Shown piece after piece: positions 43,930 to 51,103 of a stretch of 64,000 nt of DNA. The translations under genes were made by a program, and so were the position numbers. Origin of the DNA: CAIZGX01 sp044374295 (GTDB lineage Bacteria > Bacteroidota > Bacteroidia > Flavobacteriales_D > Sanyastnellaceae). Below the pieces are notes generated by a model that did not search any database, had not been told where the DNA came from, and was given only the letters and a program-made list of their open reading frames with translations. The stretch covers positions 51,207-115,206 of the forward strand of contig JBILOU010000001.1 of NCBI GenBank assembly GCA_044374295.1. The letters are read 5' to 3'. How positions within the stretch are numbered: position 1 is the first letter of the stretch; each line of letters starts with the position of its first letter.

Positions 43930-44304
43930 TTACTTGGCTTTGTTGTTTATCGTTTCTCTTTTGTACAAAGTCTCTAGACGCTTAGCTGAGAACACTGTGA
44001 TGACATAACCTGTGTTTCCCCAACGGTAAGTTTTAGTTTGAACAGCATCTGGCTGCAATGCCGGAGTTGAACTCAATGCATTGAATAGCATTTGAGCTGT
44101 TGGAACTTCAACGTTGAGCGTTGTTTGTAACATGGGAGAGTCTGCAGCTTTCTCAGGAGCGAGCGTAACCGACACCATGTTATTCTGTAAAAAATTCAAC
44201 CAAGACGAATCACTGTTGTGACGACTGGTAATGTTCGACTGAGCGAACGAAAATCCAATTGTTCCAAAGAACAAAAAGAGAGAGAGCAGAATTTTCTTTT
44301 CCAT
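43930..44304 (-). CDS. Small secreted protein of unknown function
   Basis: Start ATG 44304 (MEKKILLSLFLFFGTIGFSFAQ) gives 124 residues with a signal peptide. The in-frame ATG further upstream lies beyond the promoter. The mature domain of about 100 residues is unrecognised (WLNFLQNNMVSVTLAPEKA, LQTTLNVEVPTAQMLFNAL, KTYRWGNTGYVITVFSA). Only one base separates it from the T9SS type B gene downstream, so the two form an operon and may act together. Confidence 0.78.
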   Translation of the reverse strand: MEKKILLSLFLFFGTIGFSFAQSNITSRHNSDSSWLNFLQNNMVSVTLAPEKAADSPMLQTTLNVEVPTAQMLFNALSSTPALQPDAVQTKTYRWGNTGYVITVFSAKRLETLYKRETINNKAK

Positions 44305-44309
44305 AAAAA

Positions 44310-44342
44310 CAAAAATAGGTAATGTCTTGACTATTTCATCAA
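44310..44342 (-). promoter_or_regulatory. Promoter TTG-N22-TATTTTTG of the T9SS type B operon
   Basis: On the minus strand TTG is at 44342-44340 and TATTTTTG at 44317-44310, both exact. The predicted start near 44306 is two bases before the ATG, so the message is effectively leaderless. Confidence 0.72.
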
Positions 44343-44403
44343 GAAAATAGTTGTCCATTCTTGAAAATGATTTCGAAAAAAATAGAAAATTAAAAAAAAC
44401 GTG

Positions 44404-44411
44404 TATATTTG
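44404..44411 (+). promoter_or_regulatory. -7 box TATATTTG of the tRNA genes
   Basis: This exact TAnnTTTG match lies 21 bases before tRNA-Lys, preceded by a long A-rich tract (44376-44399) instead of a clear TTG -33 element. Confidence 0.6.
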
Positions 44412-44432
44412 CACCCGCTTTTAGAGCAAGAT

Positions 44433-44505
44433 GATCTCGTAGCTCAGCTGGTAGAGCAATACACTTTTAATGTATGGGCCCTGGGTTCGAGTCCCAGCGG
44501 GATCA
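44433..44505 (+). tRNA. tRNA-Lys(UUU)
   Basis: The 73-base cloverleaf has acceptor arms GATCTCG and CGGGATC. The D-arm contains AGCTCAGCTGGTAGAGC. The anticodon arm is ATACA-CTTTTAA-TGTAT with anticodon TTT, and the T-arm is TGGG-TTCGAGT-CCCA. The discriminator base is A, and 3' CCA is not encoded. It is followed at once by a terminator. Confidence 0.97.
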
Positions 44506-44514
44506 CTAGAGAAG

Positions 44515-44542
44515 AAAAAGGGCAGGAAACTGCCCTTTTTTG
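44515..44542 (+). terminator. Terminator between tRNA-Lys and tRNA-Leu
   Basis: GGGCAG, a GAAA loop and CTGCCC are followed by T6 and preceded by A5. It sits 10 bases after tRNA-Lys and 8 bases before tRNA-Leu. Confidence 0.88.
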
Positions 44543-44550
44543 TTCTAATT

Positions 44551-44632
44551 GCCCTGGTGGTGAAATTGGTAGACACGCCATCTTGAGGGGGTGGTTCCGT
44601 AAGGTGTGCTGGTTCGAGTCCAGTCCAGGGCA
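44551..44632 (+). tRNA. tRNA-Leu(GAG)
   Basis: The 82-base cloverleaf has acceptor arms GCCCTGG and CCAGGGC and discriminator A. The D-arm reads GTGGTGAAATTGGTAGACAC, typical of tRNA-Leu. The anticodon arm CCATC-TTGAGGG-GGTGG gives anticodon GAG. A long variable arm follows (TTCCGTAAGG region), and the T-arm is CTGG-TTCGAGT-CCAG. CCA is not encoded. Confidence 0.96.
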
Positions 44633-44633
44633 C

Positions 44634-44660
44634 AAAGGGGGAGTTTTCCCCTTTTTTTAT
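44634..44660 (+). terminator. Terminator after tRNA-Leu
   Basis: AAAGGGG, a GAGTTTT loop and CCCCTTT followed by further T residues (seven in all) start two bases after the tRNA. Confidence 0.85.
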
Positions 44661-44721
44661 GTCTAAAAAATTCTTGTGCCTCATGATATCAAGTACTTTC
44701 GCATTGAAATGGAAGGAAGAT

Positions 44722-45774
44722 ATGGATACAACAAAGGATAATTTCACATGGATATCAGGACCCTGCAGCGCAGAGTCAGAATCTCAGGTTATTCATACCG
44801 CTCGAGAATTAAGCACACTCATTCCCCTTTCGTATTATCGTGCTGGCCTTTGGAAGCCTCGCACAAGTCCGAATTCGTTCGAAGGAATGGGGGCCGCAGC
44901 ACTTCCTTGGATGAAAAAGGCCAAAGAAGAAACAGGTGTAAAAATTATTACAGAGGTTGCAACAGCGCAGCACGTAGAACTGTGTCTTGAATACAATTTC
45001 GACGCGCTTTGGATTGGTGCGCGGACAACTACAAATCCCTTTTCTGTTCAAGAAATTGCGGAAGCTCTTCGTGGAGTGAATATTCCGATATTCATTAAAA
45101 ACCCAATCAATCCTGATCTTTCCTTGTGGATTGGCGCTTTCGAGCGCTTTCAAAAAGTTGGACTCACAGATTTAAGCGCTATTCACAGAGGTTTCTCAGT
45201 TGCGAATAAACTTCCGTATCGAAACAAACCGCTTTGGGAGATTCCAATTGAATTTAAAACTCAGTTTCCGCACATACCTCTTATCTGCGATCCTAGCCAC
45301 ATCTGCGGCAACAGAACTTTGCTTCGCGATGTTAGCCAACGTGCCATTGACCTCGGCATGAACGGCATCATGATTGAAAGTCACCCCAACCCAGACAACG
45401 CCCTAAGTGATGCTCAACAACAAATCACACCTGCTCAAGTTGCTGAAATGGACAAGTTGCTGCATTATCGCTCAACTTTCCTAACGTCCAATTCGGCTCA
45501 AAAACTTCAATCGTTGCGCGACCGCGTTGATGCCTTAGACGCAGACATTATTGATTTGTTGGGAAAGCGAATGGACATCTCGAGAGAAATGGGTGCTTTA
45601 AAAAAGGAAGAAGGCATTACTATTTTCCAACTGCAACGTTGGAAAGAGATTCTTGAAAGCCGCGAAGCATGGGGCAAATCGGCAAATCTCACCGAAACTT
45701 TTCTTTCCTCTTATCTTGAAGCCATTCACAAAGAAAGCATCCGCGCGCAAAATGGCGTCATGAATAAAGATTAA
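44722..45774 (+). CDS. Bifunctional DAHP synthase / chorismate mutase (type II)
   Basis: This enzyme condenses phosphoenolpyruvate and erythrose 4-phosphate, the entry to the aromatic pathway, and also isomerises chorismate to prephenate. The start is ATG 44722 (MDTTKDNFTWISGPCSAESE); the earlier in-frame ATG lies in the tRNA terminator. It has 350 residues. The KdsA-like barrel has GPCSAESE, GLWKPRTSPNSFEGMG and CDPSHICGNR. The C-terminal AroQ chorismate mutase domain covers about residues 265-345 (LQSLRDRVDALDADIIDLLG, KRMDISREMGALKKEEG). The two activities on one chain suggest feedback control through the mutase domain. Confidence 0.94.
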   Translation: MDTTKDNFTWISGPCSAESESQVIHTARELSTLIPLSYYRAGLWKPRTSPNSFEGMGAAALPWMKKAKEETGVKIITEVATAQHVELCLEYNFDALWIGARTTTNPFSVQEIAEALRGVNIPIFIKNPINPDLSLWIGAFERFQKVGLTDLSAIHRGFSVANKLPYRNKPLWEIPIEFKTQFPHIPLICDPSHICGNRTLLRDVSQRAIDLGMNGIMIESHPNPDNALSDAQQQITPAQVAEMDKLLHYRSTFLTSNSAQKLQSLRDRVDALDADIIDLLGKRMDISREMGALKKEEGITIFQLQRWKEILESREAWGKSANLTETFLSSYLEAIHKESIRAQNGVMNKD

Positions 45775-45849
45775 CGCACCCGTATTGTGAATGAATGGTG
45801 AATAAAATCAATCGGTTTGGTTCAACGTCGTAAGCTAATTTTACGTGTT

Positions 45850-46350
45850 ATGCGCTGCCTATTATTTTTCCTCTTTTTTGTTTCAAGCATTTCTATGTTT
45901 GGACAAGAACCCGCGTCGCAAGATTCGCTTTTACCCATTGTTCCTTATTCTTCTGACGGTGCCGCAAGGCAGTGGTTGAATGACAGCGACAAATCAAGTT
46001 TACCGAAATTCACTGCAGCTCCCGTACCCATTCAACCCATTGTTATTTACTTCGAAAAATCGGGTGTTGACTTAAGCACAACAGCACAACAGCAATTGAA
46101 TGAAGTCATTGAAAAACTTGCGCGAAATGGTAAGACCGGGGTACTTATTACAGGATATTCCGATCGAAATGGAAGCAGCGAAAAGAATTGGAAAGAATCA
46201 GAAAAACGTGCGAAAGCAGTGCGGAATTTTATCGTGAATTCCGGTATAGATGCTAACCGCTGTGTGGCAAAGTTCGTAGGTGATGTTGGCTCGATTGGAA
46301 AGAATCCTGGAGATAGAAAAGTGATCATTGAATTTATAGCTCGACCGTAA
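45850..46350 (+). CDS. OmpA-family peptidoglycan-binding-like exported protein
   Basis: Start ATG 45850 gives 166 residues with a signal peptide (MRCLLFFLFFVSSISMFGQ). A short linker follows, then one OmpA-like domain at about 68-165. It has the family pattern VIYFEKSGVDLSTTAQQQL, the diaminopimelate-contact motif region GYSDRNGSSEKN, and the conserved Arg in SEKRAKAVRNFIV. The closing DRKVIIEF is shorter than the usual N-R-R-V-E. There is no beta-barrel or lipobox. Its stop overlaps the start of the next gene by one base. Confidence 0.82.
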   Translation: MRCLLFFLFFVSSISMFGQEPASQDSLLPIVPYSSDGAARQWLNDSDKSSLPKFTAAPVPIQPIVIYFEKSGVDLSTTAQQQLNEVIEKLARNGKTGVLITGYSDRNGSSEKNWKESEKRAKAVRNFIVNSGIDANRCVAKFVGDVGSIGKNPGDRKVIIEFIARP

Positions 46351-46958
46351 TGAAAATTATTTGCATTGGAAGAAACTACGCGGCGCACGCGGCTGAATTA
46401 GGAAACGCAGTCCCTGAAAATCCTGTGGTTTTTTGCAAGCCTGATTCTGCTATTATTCAAAGAGGAAATCCGTTTGTTATTCCGGCGTTTACAAAAGACG
46501 TTCACTATGAATTGGAATTGGTTTTTCGAATCAATAGATTGGGCAAACACATTCAACAATCATTCGCTCCACGTTACTACAATGAAGTTACTTTAGGCAT
46601 AGACTTCACTGCTCGCGATGTTCAAGATGAGTTGAAGAAAAAAGGACTTCCATGGGAACGCGCCAAAGCTTTCGACGGATCTGCTTTTGTCAGTGAAAAA
46701 TTCTTTGAAACAGATTCCCTTCCTTCCCCCATACTTTTTTCATTAAAGAAAAATGGCAACACTGTTCAGGAAGGAGACAGTTCGCATATGATTCATTCCA
46801 TTGATAAGCTCATTGAAAATGTATCTGAAGTATTCACCTTGAAGATTGGCGATTTAATCTTCACTGGAACTCCAGCAGGGGTTGGACCCGTGGCCTCGGG
46901 TGATTTATTGGAAGGGTTTCTTTTCGATGAAAAAGTCTTTTCTCTTCGAATTAAATAA
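46350..46958 (+). CDS. Fumarylacetoacetate hydrolase (FAH) family protein
   Basis: This 202-residue FAH-fold enzyme is of the short acylpyruvase/YcgM type. Motifs are ICIGRNYAAHAAELGN at the N-terminus, the metal-binding E-x-E of HYELELVFRINR, LGIDFTARDVQDELKKKG, and LIFTGTPAGVGPVASGD near the C-terminus. Family members hydrolyse or decarboxylate acylpyruvates and related beta-keto acids with a divalent cation. The substrate is not evident from context. It is coupled to the OmpA-like gene through TAATG and is convergent with pcm two bases away. Confidence 0.88.
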   Translation: MKIICIGRNYAAHAAELGNAVPENPVVFCKPDSAIIQRGNPFVIPAFTKDVHYELELVFRINRLGKHIQQSFAPRYYNEVTLGIDFTARDVQDELKKKGLPWERAKAFDGSAFVSEKFFETDSLPSPILFSLKKNGNTVQEGDSSHMIHSIDKLIENVSEVFTLKIGDLIFTGTPAGVGPVASGDLLEGFLFDEKVFSLRIK

Positions 46959-46960
46959 AA

Positions 46961-47617
46961 TCACGACTTCGTATTACTTCGCTTCTCGAGCATAGGCACG
47001 AAGGAGAATTCGCCGTAATAGGTGTTTTGAAAGTTTCCATCTGCATCCTCTTGAATAAGCGTCATTTCTTGCTTATCCCCCTCTCCGAAAGGCATGACCA
47101 ACTTCCCTCCCGGTTTCAATTGCATGAGGAGCTCTTCTGGCACAATAGGTATAGCGCAAGTGATAATGATTCTATCATAGGGCGCGAATGCTGGAATGCC
47201 CTTGTATCCATCTCCGTAGGCCAGGTGACACTTATAACCCATTTCTGCCAACATTTTCTTCGATGTGTCGAAAAGCAATTTCTGTCTTTCAATGGAATAC
47301 ACCTTCGCCCCCATTTCACACAAAACGGAAGTCTGATAACCAGAGCCTGTTCCTATTTCCAGGACCTTCATTCCCTTTTCCACATCTAACAATTGACTTT
47401 GAAAAGCAACGGTATAGGGCGCTGAGATAGTTTGTTCTGCTCCAATAGGAAGCGCCTTGTTTTCATAGGCGAGTTCAACAAAAGCACTAGTCAAAAAAGC
47501 ATGCCTGGGAACCTTATTCATAGCGTCGAGCACTCGTGCGTCAGTAATTCCTTTCTCACGTAATTCATCAACTAACTTTCTTCTCAGTCCCTTGTGTCTG
47601 TAATTATCCTCAATCAT
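46961..47617 (-). CDS. pcm: Protein-L-isoaspartate O-methyltransferase
   Basis: This enzyme methylates isoaspartyl residues with S-adenosylmethionine to start repair of aged proteins. It has 218 residues. The AdoMet motif I is VLEIGTGSGYQTSVLCEMG. The family signatures are VPRHAFLTSAFVELAYEN and ISAPYTVAFQSQLLDVEKG, followed by DRIIITCAIPIVPEELLMQL. The gene is convergent with the FAH-family gene and divergent from the Gfo/Idh gene. A one-mismatch -7 box (TACCTTGG) ends 5 bases before its ATG. Confidence 0.94.
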   Translation of the reverse strand: MIEDNYRHKGLRRKLVDELREKGITDARVLDAMNKVPRHAFLTSAFVELAYENKALPIGAEQTISAPYTVAFQSQLLDVEKGMKVLEIGTGSGYQTSVLCEMGAKVYSIERQKLLFDTSKKMLAEMGYKCHLAYGDGYKGIPAFAPYDRIIITCAIPIVPEELLMQLKPGGKLVMPFGEGDKQEMTLIQEDADGNFQNTYYGEFSFVPMLEKRSNTKS

Positions 47618-47728
47618 ACCGCCAAGGTAAGCGACTATTTCATCCGCTTTTCAGTGTTGAAAAGTAAAAATCAACGAAGTGATGTAGACATCAATTTCAA
47701 TCACATTTGCATAAGAAGAGAATTATTT

Positions 47729-48673
47729 ATGTTGAAAATAGGAGTTTTAGGAACGGGCTATTTGGGGAAGATTCACATGCAAGTGCTTTCGGAGTTACCG
47801 GAATTGTTTCAATCTATACACTTTTTCGATCCGGATATTAAAGCCGCGAAAGAAGCTTCAGCTCGTTTTGGAATAGAGCCCTGTCATAGTCTTGACGCAT
47901 TGATAAACGAAGTTGATGTAGTTGATGTGGTGTCAAGCACTCCTTCACATTTTCAATGCGCCTCGAACGCAATTCGCAATCTCAAACACGTTTTTATTGA
48001 AAAGCCTGTTACCTCAACGCTAGAAGAAAGCAATAGACTCATTAAGCTTGCTAAAGAAGCGCAGGTTATTGCGCAAGTTGGACACATTGAACGATTCAAT
48101 CCGGCTTTTTTGGCCATCTCTCCTTTATTAGAAAACACTAAATACATTGAGGCTCACCGCTTGAGTCAATATAAAGGAAGGAACAACGACGTTTCGGTTA
48201 TTCTAGATGTCATGATACATGACATAGATTTGATTTTAGCTGTGACCAAAGCGAATGTTCGAAGAGTATCTGCGAATGGGGCATCTGTTCTAACCCCGCA
48301 CATTGACATTGCGAATGCGCGAATTGAATTAGACAATGGTTGTGTTGCGAATCTGACGGCGAGCCGCGTGGCTACAGACGCTATGCGTAAAATGAGATTC
48401 TATCAGAAAGATGCTTGTTACGTATCTGACTTCTTGAATAAAACAGCTCATGGCTACGAGCTACTTCGTGAGAACGAAGAGAATGAAATCACGAAAAAGA
48501 ATCTTGCAGTACCAGATAACAATGCCTTAAAGCAAGAGCTGTCTAGCTTCGGTGAAGCGGTCTTGCATCAGACTGAGCCAACTGTTTCGCTGGAAGATGG
48601 GCATAAAGCCTTGGCTGTAGCTGAAATGATTGCAGAAAAAATTCGATTGAACGTCTTCACATCTGAGGACTGA
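47729..48673 (+). CDS. Gfo/Idh/MocA-family oxidoreductase
   Basis: Start ATG 47729 gives 314 residues. The Rossmann motif GVLGTGYLGKIHMQVL begins at residue 5. The family motif HVFIEKPVTSTLEESNRLI contains the EKP catalytic lysine. The C-terminal domain begins around HIERFNPAFLAI and includes DVMIHDIDLILAV. Such enzymes oxidise or reduce sugars, inositols and nucleotide-sugars with NAD(P). The neighbouring sugar transferase is consistent with a role in surface carbohydrate synthesis, but this is not decisive. A near-consensus -7 CACATTTG lies 20 bases upstream of the ATG. Confidence 0.87.
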   Translation: MLKIGVLGTGYLGKIHMQVLSELPELFQSIHFFDPDIKAAKEASARFGIEPCHSLDALINEVDVVDVVSSTPSHFQCASNAIRNLKHVFIEKPVTSTLEESNRLIKLAKEAQVIAQVGHIERFNPAFLAISPLLENTKYIEAHRLSQYKGRNNDVSVILDVMIHDIDLILAVTKANVRRVSANGASVLTPHIDIANARIELDNGCVANLTASRVATDAMRKMRFYQKDACYVSDFLNKTAHGYELLRENEENEITKKNLAVPDNNALKQELSSFGEAVLHQTEPTVSLEDGHKALAVAEMIAEKIRLNVFTSED

Positions 48674-48744
48674 AGACTGTTTTTTCTTCCTTGCAATAAT
48701 CTTAATTTTCTTCCGTTTCCATCGGTAACCTTTTGATGCGATTG

Positions 48745-48752
48745 TATATTCG
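48745..48752 (+). promoter_or_regulatory. -7-like box TATATTCG before the lipoprotein gene
   Basis: A one-mismatch match to TAnnTTTG with a predicted leader of about 15 bases supports the TTG start at 48771. Confidence 0.35.
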
Positions 48753-48770
48753 CAACCCAAAACACAACGA

Positions 48771-49637
48771 TTGAAACCATTTGCTTATTTCATAGCATTT
48801 TCCATACTTGTACTGCAAGGATGTGACATCATAAATCCGAAAGAAAAGGAGCCTGCGTATTTGTATATTCCCTCATTTACTTTTCAAGCGAATCTTAATC
48901 AAGGCACATCAAGTGAAGCGATAACCGAAGTATGGGTTTATGCAAATGATCAGAGTTTGGGGGTCTATGATTTACCTGCAAAAATTCCAATTTTAGAACT
49001 AGGAACATCTTCTATTCGAATATTCGCTGGAATAAAAAACAACGGCATTTCAAACACTCGTATTCGCTATCCGTTTTACGCTCCCTTCGATACTACATTG
49101 ACAATTTCAGCATTTCAAGTAGATACTATTGTTCCAGCCTTTACTTATTACAACCAAGCTGTTATTTCAGAAAAAGGATTTGAGAGCGGAAATTTCCTTG
49201 TTCAGACGGGAACAAATAACGGTTCTTTTTCAGTAACCAATCAATCTGAGCAGGTGTTCGAAGGAAACAGAAGTGGCTGGGGTCATTTAGATGTTGGATC
49301 GAGCAAGCTCTATTATAAAGACGATGATAATTTGAACTACACGAGCGGTGATAACCTCTTTCTCGAAATGAATTATAGCAGTAACAATACCTTTTCTGTT
49401 GGCTTCATTACGACAACCGGAGGTATCACTGCAAAAAATCCTGCGCTTATTATTAACCCAACTTCGAGCGGCGATGGATTAACTCCTGTGTGGAAGAAGA
49501 TATACATTGATTTTGGATTTGTTCTTCAGCAAAATCCAACCGCACAATTTCACGAATTATACATTGAATCAAACGCAACAAATTCAACTACACCGGTGAA
49601 CATTTTTCTTGATAATTTGAAGTGGGTGACTTGGTAG
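48771..49637 (+). CDS. Lipoprotein of unknown function, TTG start
   Basis: No family is recognised. Its 288 residues use a TTG start (48771), because no in-frame ATG precedes the lipoprotein signal MKPFAYFIAFSILVLQGC (lipobox VLQGC). The N-terminal third resembles a carbohydrate-binding or Ig-like region (AITEVWVYANDQSLGVYDLP). The C-terminal half (about 140-288) resembles a jelly-roll domain (GFESGNFLVQTGTNNGSFSV to VNIFLDNLKWV). It is followed 14 bases later by a sugar transferase gene, also with a TTG start. Confidence 0.75.
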   Translation: MKPFAYFIAFSILVLQGCDIINPKEKEPAYLYIPSFTFQANLNQGTSSEAITEVWVYANDQSLGVYDLPAKIPILELGTSSIRIFAGIKNNGISNTRIRYPFYAPFDTTLTISAFQVDTIVPAFTYYNQAVISEKGFESGNFLVQTGTNNGSFSVTNQSEQVFEGNRSGWGHLDVGSSKLYYKDDDNLNYTSGDNLFLEMNYSSNNTFSVGFITTTGGITAKNPALIINPTSSGDGLTPVWKKIYIDFGFVLQQNPTAQFHELYIESNATNSTTPVNIFLDNLKWVTW

Positions 49638-49651
49638 AGCAAGCATAGTAA

Positions 49652-51061
49652 TTGAAGAATAAAGGAATCATATTTTCATATGTCGCCGCAGACTGGATTG
49701 CTGCAGGTTGCTCGTGGGCGAGTTTGTATTTCCTTAGAAAAAAATTCGAATCCGTGAAATACGGGTATGATCTAGGCATTCATACTGACAGCAATTTCTT
49801 TGCAGCTCTTGCCTTTATTCCTTTAGCCTGGATTTGCTTTTATGCCATGTGGGGAATGTACTCCGACGTTTTAAGAAGACATCGCCTTCGGGAAATTGGA
49901 CAAGTATTGGCCACTTCATTGATAGGAAATATCGTTATTTTCTTTTTGTTCTTATTGGATGACGAACTGCCCAATTATCACTACTACTATACTACTTTCG
50001 GTTTTCTGTTACTCCTACATCTTGGATCAACACTGACTCTTCGGTTAATAATTACTTCAAGGACTGTAAAAAAAATTCAATCAAGAAAATGGGGATTTCC
50101 AACAATTATAGTTGGTGGAAATGCGAGAGCCTTGCAACTTGTAGATGAAATTAATGCACTAAAAAAATCTCCAGGATTTTTATTTAAAGGTTATTTAAAA
50201 ATCAACGGAGCCGACGAACAGCTTTCGGTGAACCTTCCGCTGTTTGGGAAATACCCGAGCTTGCCAGCAATTATTGAAGAGCATCAAATTGAAGAAGTTA
50301 TTTTATCAATTGAAAGTGGCGATCACAAAGAGCTCGAAAACATTCTAGCACTGTTAGAGAATTACAATGTTCGCATCAATATTATTCCAGACACCTTTGA
50401 CATTTTATCCGGTAATGTAAAGATGACAAGCATTTTCGGGGTGCCATTGATTCGATTGAATACCGTGCTAATGCCGAGCTGGCAGTTCAGCATTAAGCGA
50501 ATTTTAGATGTTGTTTTAAGTGGTATTGCCTTGGTCGTTTTGTTACCGTTGCTTTTAATTATTTCAATACTTGTTAAAGCCTCCTCGAAAGGGTCGATTT
50601 TCTTTTTTCAAGAACGAATTGGAAGGAATGGCGTTCCCTTTCAAATAATAAAATTCCGCAGTATGTATGTAGATGCGGAAAAACTTGGTCCGCAATTGAG
50701 CTCTACCAGCGATTCTCGCATTACGAAAATTGGAAAATTTCTGAGAAAAACGCGAATGGATGAGCTACCTCAATTCTGGAATGTACTCGCTGGCGATATG
50801 GCACTTGTTGGACCTAGGCCAGAACGTCAATTCTACATAGACCAAATTTCGAAAATCAATCCACATTACCAAAAACTTCACCGTATACGTCCTGGTATTA
50901 CTTCATGGGGACAAGTGAAATACGGCTATGCAGAAAATGTAGATCAAATGGTTCAGCGTCTACGCTATGATCTACTATACCTGGAAAACATGTCTTTGGC
51001 CATGGATATCAAGATTCTTTTTTACACCGTTGTGATTGTGCTGAAAGGAAGCGGTAAATGA
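49652..51061 (+). CDS. Polyprenyl-phosphate sugar-1-phosphate transferase (WcaJ/PssY-like)
   Basis: This enzyme starts a polysaccharide repeat unit by moving a sugar-1-phosphate from a nucleotide sugar to undecaprenyl phosphate. It has 469 residues: four to five N-terminal transmembrane helices, a Rossmann-like central domain, another helix (about 285-310), and the catalytic domain. Catalytic motifs are FFQERIGRNGVPFQIIKFRSM and KTRMDELPQFWNVLAGDMAL followed by VGPRPE. The start codon is TTG (49652); no upstream ATG is available. The rest of an exopolysaccharide cluster is not seen here. The sugar is unknown. Confidence 0.9.
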   Translation: MKNKGIIFSYVAADWIAAGCSWASLYFLRKKFESVKYGYDLGIHTDSNFFAALAFIPLAWICFYAMWGMYSDVLRRHRLREIGQVLATSLIGNIVIFFLFLLDDELPNYHYYYTTFGFLLLLHLGSTLTLRLIITSRTVKKIQSRKWGFPTIIVGGNARALQLVDEINALKKSPGFLFKGYLKINGADEQLSVNLPLFGKYPSLPAIIEEHQIEEVILSIESGDHKELENILALLENYNVRINIIPDTFDILSGNVKMTSIFGVPLIRLNTVLMPSWQFSIKRILDVVLSGIALVVLLPLLLIISILVKASSKGSIFFFQERIGRNGVPFQIIKFRSMYVDAEKLGPQLSSTSDSRITKIGKFLRKTRMDELPQFWNVLAGDMALVGPRPERQFYIDQISKINPHYQKLHRIRPGITSWGQVKYGYAENVDQMVQRLRYDLLYLENMSLAMDIKILFYTVVIVLKGSGK

Positions 51062-51103
51062 TTGTTCTAATTTTCTTTCCATATATTCACAAAAAAATTA
51101 AAG

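Noticed and set aside
44409..44666. Short plus-strand ORF and two antisense ORFs over the tRNA region
   Set aside because: They translate tRNA genes and terminators; the cloverleaf structures explain the sequence fully.
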